The notes beneath the pieces were generated by a model. The model saw nothing but the letters and a program-made list of their open reading frames with translations, ran no database searches and was not told where the DNA came from. From contig JAQSEB010000150.1 in NCBI GenBank assembly GCA_030063045.1, forward strand, positions 310,001 through 374,000: a stretch of DNA of 64,000 nucleotides, read 5' to 3'. Positions 59,724 to 64,000 of the stretch are shown here, piece after piece (the first letter of the stretch is position 1; each line of letters opens with the position of its first letter). Source of the DNA: Pratylenchus scribneri (Eukaryota; Nematoda; Chromadorea; Rhabditida; Pratylenchidae). The translations under genes and the position numbers were made by a program.

Positions 59724-60695
59724 TTTTTATTTTTTATTCATCTGGATTTTCGTATTTTAATATTATATTTTCTTTAGATATATGGTTAAATTAATTTAAA
59801 CATAAGTTATAAAATTTGAAAACTGACGCCACAATATTTTCTAGATCTTATTGAAAAATTGAATTGATGAAAAAGATAATCGCTTTTTAAGGGTATATGC
59901 AAAAGATATATTTTTTGATTCCACAATAATTTTTAATAAATTATTTTTCTAATTTTGACATTTATTTTCCATTATTCATTGGAATTTATCTTAAAAAATA
60001 TTATAAAATTTAATATAAAAGCGAGTATTCTGCATTATTCGCAATATTTTTCATTTTCATTTAAAAAAATTTTTTCTAAACAGGAAATTATTTTTTGTTT
60101 TGTTCTAAAAAATATAATTGATTAAATATTTTATTATAAATTTTTTTTTCACTTATTATAAAATTCTTTTCTTTTGATTCAAATTATTTTTTATTAATAT
60201 TATAAATTTATTTACTTCCAATTCTATTTTGTTTTATATTGCTTATAAATTGAATTTTTATTTAATAATTTATAAATCTTTTTTTTATTATTTAATTTGA
60301 TCTTTGTTTTCTAATATCTTTTTTCGATTTGGTATTAATTCTTTTATATCATTAGAATATTACAATTTTATGCTTCAATTCTATTAATTAAATTTTCAAT
60401 CCATTTTAGTTTTAATATTTTCAAATGAATGAAGAAAATTTAGATAAAATTTTTCAGAAAATTAATTGATTTTTTGTTCCTTTACGATTATGGCAAATTT
60501 GTCCTTTTTGTAGTTGATAAACACCATTGTTTAAAAAAAAATTCATAGTTTATGAAAATAATATATTAATAGACATTTTTATAAAATAATGTTAATTTTA
60601 TTAAGAATTTATAAATAAATAAAAATAATTTTATGAATTTTTAAATTCATTTAATTTCATTCAACATACATCAAAAAATTCCTATATATTTGCAG

Positions 60696-60803
60696 TCGTG
60701 TGAATGTGAACAACTTGCGAACATAAATCCAGCAAAATATTTATTCGTTTTATTCCACTACATATTATTTTCAATAGAAATTATAATTGTTATTGTCATG
60801 TAG
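60696..60803 (+). other. Candidate exon, + strand
   Basis: The acceptor TTCCTATATATTTGCAG is followed in phase 0 by SCECEQLANINPAKYLFVLF and a hydrophobic stretch to TAG, 35 codons in all. The acceptor is strong and the start of the peptide is protein-like; the tail is background-like and the true exon may end earlier. Confidence 0.3.
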
Positions 60804-63493
60804 ATTATAAATAAATTGGACGAGATTTTTCTATTCATCAATGTTTGTGTAATTGAATAATAAAATAGAATATTATTTTTATGGAATTATATTTTATCAA
60901 AGGTTTTTATTTTAGATTATAAATTTATTCTTGAAAAATAGATACAAAATTATTTTTAATCCGTCAAGTTTACCCTCTGAATTTTTAAATATTCTAATAA
61001 ATTTTTGATATAACAATTTTTATTTTATTTACTAATCTTAGAAATTTGGAATAATTTAGCTCTAATTTTTTATTTTCAATTTTTTAAATTTCAATTATTT
61101 TAGAAAATAAAATTTTCTGATAATATTATTATTTACATGAAATAAAAATTTATTCATTTTCATTAAAATTGTTTACAGATTTTCTTAAATTTAATTAAAA
61201 TTTACTTTAATTTTTTTTGATATTTCATTATATTAAAATATTTAACAATAAAAAATTGGATATACTTTTCAAAATTTATAAATTTTATATCTTTTTTTTA
61301 AATGAATTTTGGAAAAGCAAATTTTTCTTCATCACTTTCCAAGGGGCAATCAAATATGTAAAGGGTTTTCAATTTCCACATTTTTTTTCTATTGGTTCTT
61401 GCATTTTTTCTAATATAAATTCCAACAATTTTATAAAATGGATAAGAAAAAATTATTAATTAAATAAATGGAAAATTAAAAGTAAAAATTAAAAACAAAA
61501 TAAATCACCATTTTATTTTTATTCATTCTTTATCATTCATTTTTCCTAAATTTAAATATAAATTTTATTTTTTTTAGAAAAGGAAAGCACGAATTTTATC
61601 ATGCTATAAAATTTTGTATAAGCCAAAAATGCTAAAATTATTTTGCATTAAATTATTTTTTAACAATGTATTAATTTTTATTCCCTTATAATTTTGCGCT
61701 CTATTGAAAATTTTATACCTGATGAATTTAATTTTCTCTTTTGCCTTAATATATATTTTTTAATTTTAAATAAAAAGTTTAATTTTTTTAAGATTTATAT
61801 TTTTTTTCTGTTATAATCATTGTAAAAAAAATTAATTAGCAGAGCATTTTTATTGTAAAAATAGAATTGATATTAATTCGGTTGATTAATTTGTTTGATC
61901 TAATTCTATATTTAAAATTTTTTAATTTTTTATGTATCAATTAATTTTATCTGAAATCTTTTAGAGAAATGGACGTATAAGCAATGATTAAATCAGTGCA
62001 GCCAAAATGTTTAATGGGTTTGAAAATTTCTATTTATAAAATAAAAGACAAAATTTAAAAATGAAACACTAAGGACAATAATGGGTACAATATTCAAATT
62101 CCTCTAGATTACAAATTCAAACGGGGGAAAATAGCCTGCCATGAATTTTAATCTTTAGTTATTCTTTATTTAATGAACAATTAATGGAATGATAAATATT
62201 TCATCGGCAAAAATTTTGGTGAATCTTTTCATTATTAATTAAAATTTGTTTTTTTTTTCTTTAAATTTCATATCGATGTATGCTCTAGTCTAGATAAACT
62301 AAAAAATTAATTTATCAATTTTAAAAATTTTGCGAAAATTATTACTTCAGCTTAAAGATTTTAAATAATTTTAATATATCTTTAATATAATTTTCAATAA
62401 ATTAAAAAATTATAAATGACATATTTTTTAGATATGTATGTTTATTTAAAATAATAATTTCTAATTTTAAAGATTAAAAAATTCTAGAAATTAAATGTTT
62501 AAAATAATTACTTTGATTATTTTTTTTTATATTTATTTTTATTTGATCTGTAAACATATTTTCAATTTAAAATAGCATTTATTCGTTTTCTAATCTAAGA
62601 TAGTCTTCTTTATTTCTGTGATGAAAGCTAATATAAATGTTTAACATACTTTATTGGCTGATTTAATTTTATTTCAGTATTAATTATTTTTAATATTTTA
62701 TTAACATATTTTTTTCGAAACTTTTAGAAAATCTGAATATTTCCATCATTTATTATCAATAATAATAATGCTCCAAACATATTTTTCATCAAATTCATTA
62801 TAAATATCATGCTTACATTATAATAAAAATTTATTTTACAATTTTTTCTATCTCTGATTTTTATATTCTTTTTATTTTATTTGTATTCTGCAAGTTCCTT
62901 TACATCTTTTAAATTATTTCAATTGCGTAATCCAACAAGTACGTCGACGATGAAATAAAAATTTCAAATAAATAATTATAGAATTTCACTGCTCGTCATC
63001 GAATTTATGCGATTTTTTCGTATGCATCATCTTATATTACAAATTGTTCATTATTTTGAATTTGCTTGGAATGACGTAATCATTTCCAAGCGGGATATTA
63101 AATTTTTTCGCAAAATTTCTTCTTATATTGTTTTTTTTTTTTTAATTTCTTCACAAAATTTTTCTTATGTCATTTGATAAATAAATATAATTTGCAATCG
63201 AAAAATAAAATTAAAATACAAGTAAATTTTAATTTTTATTAAGTTTTCATTTATATAATTAAAATATCTATAAATGGTTCGTTCATTCATTAAATAATAT
63301 TCAATTAATTTACCTATTTTTATCTTTTTTTTCATTTTTTTATATAAAATTTTAAACTTTAATTAATTTTGATTTGATGATAGAGCGTTTTTAAAATGAA
63401 TTAATTTGATAATTTTAAATTAAATTTAATTTAATTTTAAAAATTTTGTACTCTATAAATTTATTTGATTTTTTCAATATATATTACGAAATT

Positions 63494-63643
63494 TTATTTT
63501 GCAAAAAAATATCTTTCCACAATTTGTATCCAGACGCGGACCGTTCCTCTTTCTTACGTACCCAACACCCATTTCCCTTCAACTCGCTTTCCACGATGGT
63601 ATTTTCTACGGCCAAACTTGCTTTCATCAATCTCTACTTCCAT
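63494..63643 (-). mobile_element. Merlin/IS1595-like DDE transposase fragment
   Basis: From ATG 63643 the minus strand reads VEIDESKFGRRKYHRGKRVE, GKWVLGT, then TAA at 63554-63556, and on in the same frame ERGTVRVWIQIVERYFFAK to a stop at 63494. EIDE(S/T)KFGRRKYxRGxRVEGxWV.G..ERGT is the signature of the ISXO2-like (IS1595) transposase domain of Merlin DNA transposons, and includes the first catalytic Asp. The second Asp and the Glu/Asn region are not found nearby, and one nonsense codon interrupts the block, so this is a dead fragment. Three overlapping + frames of 60-90 codons at 63446-63718 are shadows of this island. No terminal inverted repeats were identified. Confidence 0.78.
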
Positions 63644-64000
63644 ATTTTTTATCAAATATTTCCGCGTTATTCAATTTATAATTACAAAATAAAATTAAAT
63701 TTTTTATTCAACTTTTAATTTTTATTATAAATCATATTGATTATTAAAATGAATGTTTTTTGATAATTTTTTAATAATTAATTATTTAATTAATATAATT
63801 TAATTTGGGGTATATATATTTGATTACTTTTCTTTAGCAATTTTTATTATTTTTTTCTTTCTTATAATTATTATCATTTAATTTGGAAAAAAATTGTTTT
63901 TAGAAATTTATATGAATTCACTGGAAAATAATTTCTATAATTATATATTTATTTATTTTTAAATTTATTTATAAATTAAATATTTTATGTCTTTTTTTTC
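63644..64000. other. A+T-rich end of window
   Basis: Apart from a weak island (63650-63680) that would precede the Merlin fragment on the minus strand, only A/T runs are seen. Confidence 0.5.

Larger units (their letters stand above)
55570..63493. other. A+T-rich region with scattered islands
   Basis: Open hydrophobic frames at 55578-55787 and 55938-56201 (87 codons) are very A+T-rich and read like chance T-rich translation. Better islands are at 57037-57149, 57420-57470, 58762-58905, 59550-59723, 60696-60803, 61330-61459, 61975-62150 and 62880-63110. The rest is filler. Confidence 0.4.

Noticed and set aside
61217..61459. 80-codon + frame
   Set aside because: Only its last 40 residues look protein-like and no good start or splice site was seen; listed only as an island.
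63446..63718. Three overlapping + strand frames of 60-90 codons
   Set aside because: They lie over the minus-strand Merlin transposase block; their openness comes from its G+C-rich codons.
1..64000. tRNA, rRNA, spliced-leader RNA, CRISPR or satellite arrays
   Set aside because: I looked for T-loop, 5S, U6 and SL-like words and regular spacers by eye and found none.

Overview
The window looks like nuclear DNA from an animal with an extremely A+T-rich genome. A nematode is my best guess, because of the BEL/Pao element, an F-box relic, a Merlin-type DNA transposon relic and many C/T-AG...GT splice-like signals. This is inference: no rRNA, tRNA or diagnostic host gene is present to prove it. The + strand is visibly T-rich over most of its length.

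The one large, unambiguous object is a complete, recently inserted BEL/Pao LTR retrotransposon at 5218-13383. It lies on the minus strand, is flanked by the 5-bp target duplication TAATC, and has LTRs of 314 and 313 bp that differ, as far as I can see, only in the length of one A-run. It carries a single uninterrupted 1963-codon gag-pol frame with zinc knuckles, an aspartic protease motif, reverse transcriptase, RNase H and integrase in BEL/Pao order. Between pol and the 3' LTR there is about 1.4 kb with several small frames: one starts on the pol stop codon (ATGA), two overlapping ones are hydrophobic, and one codes a 239-residue proline-rich protein. The element is far less A+T-rich than its surroundings.

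The second large structure is a direct tandem duplication: 16665-20710 and 20711-24756 are two adjacent 4046-bp units with constant offset and no difference seen in spot checks. It is either a very recent duplication or an assembly artefact.

The rest (1-5212, 13389-16664, 24757-64000) is A+T-rich sequence with short islands of higher G+C, typically 20-200 bp long and 0.5-1 kb apart. One island (63494-63643, minus) is a fragment of a Merlin/IS1595-like DDE transposase with one in-frame stop. Another (14987-15243, minus) starts with a clear F-box and continues in frame through four stops. Islands at 28875-29240 and 32377-32965 (minus) look like further gene relics. Many + strand islands have an AG acceptor in front and a GT donor or stop behind, and could be small exons of one or more long + strand genes. 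Because short islands are open in some frame by chance, I list only the better ones, with low confidence. No tRNA, rRNA, CRISPR array or prokaryotic operon was seen.
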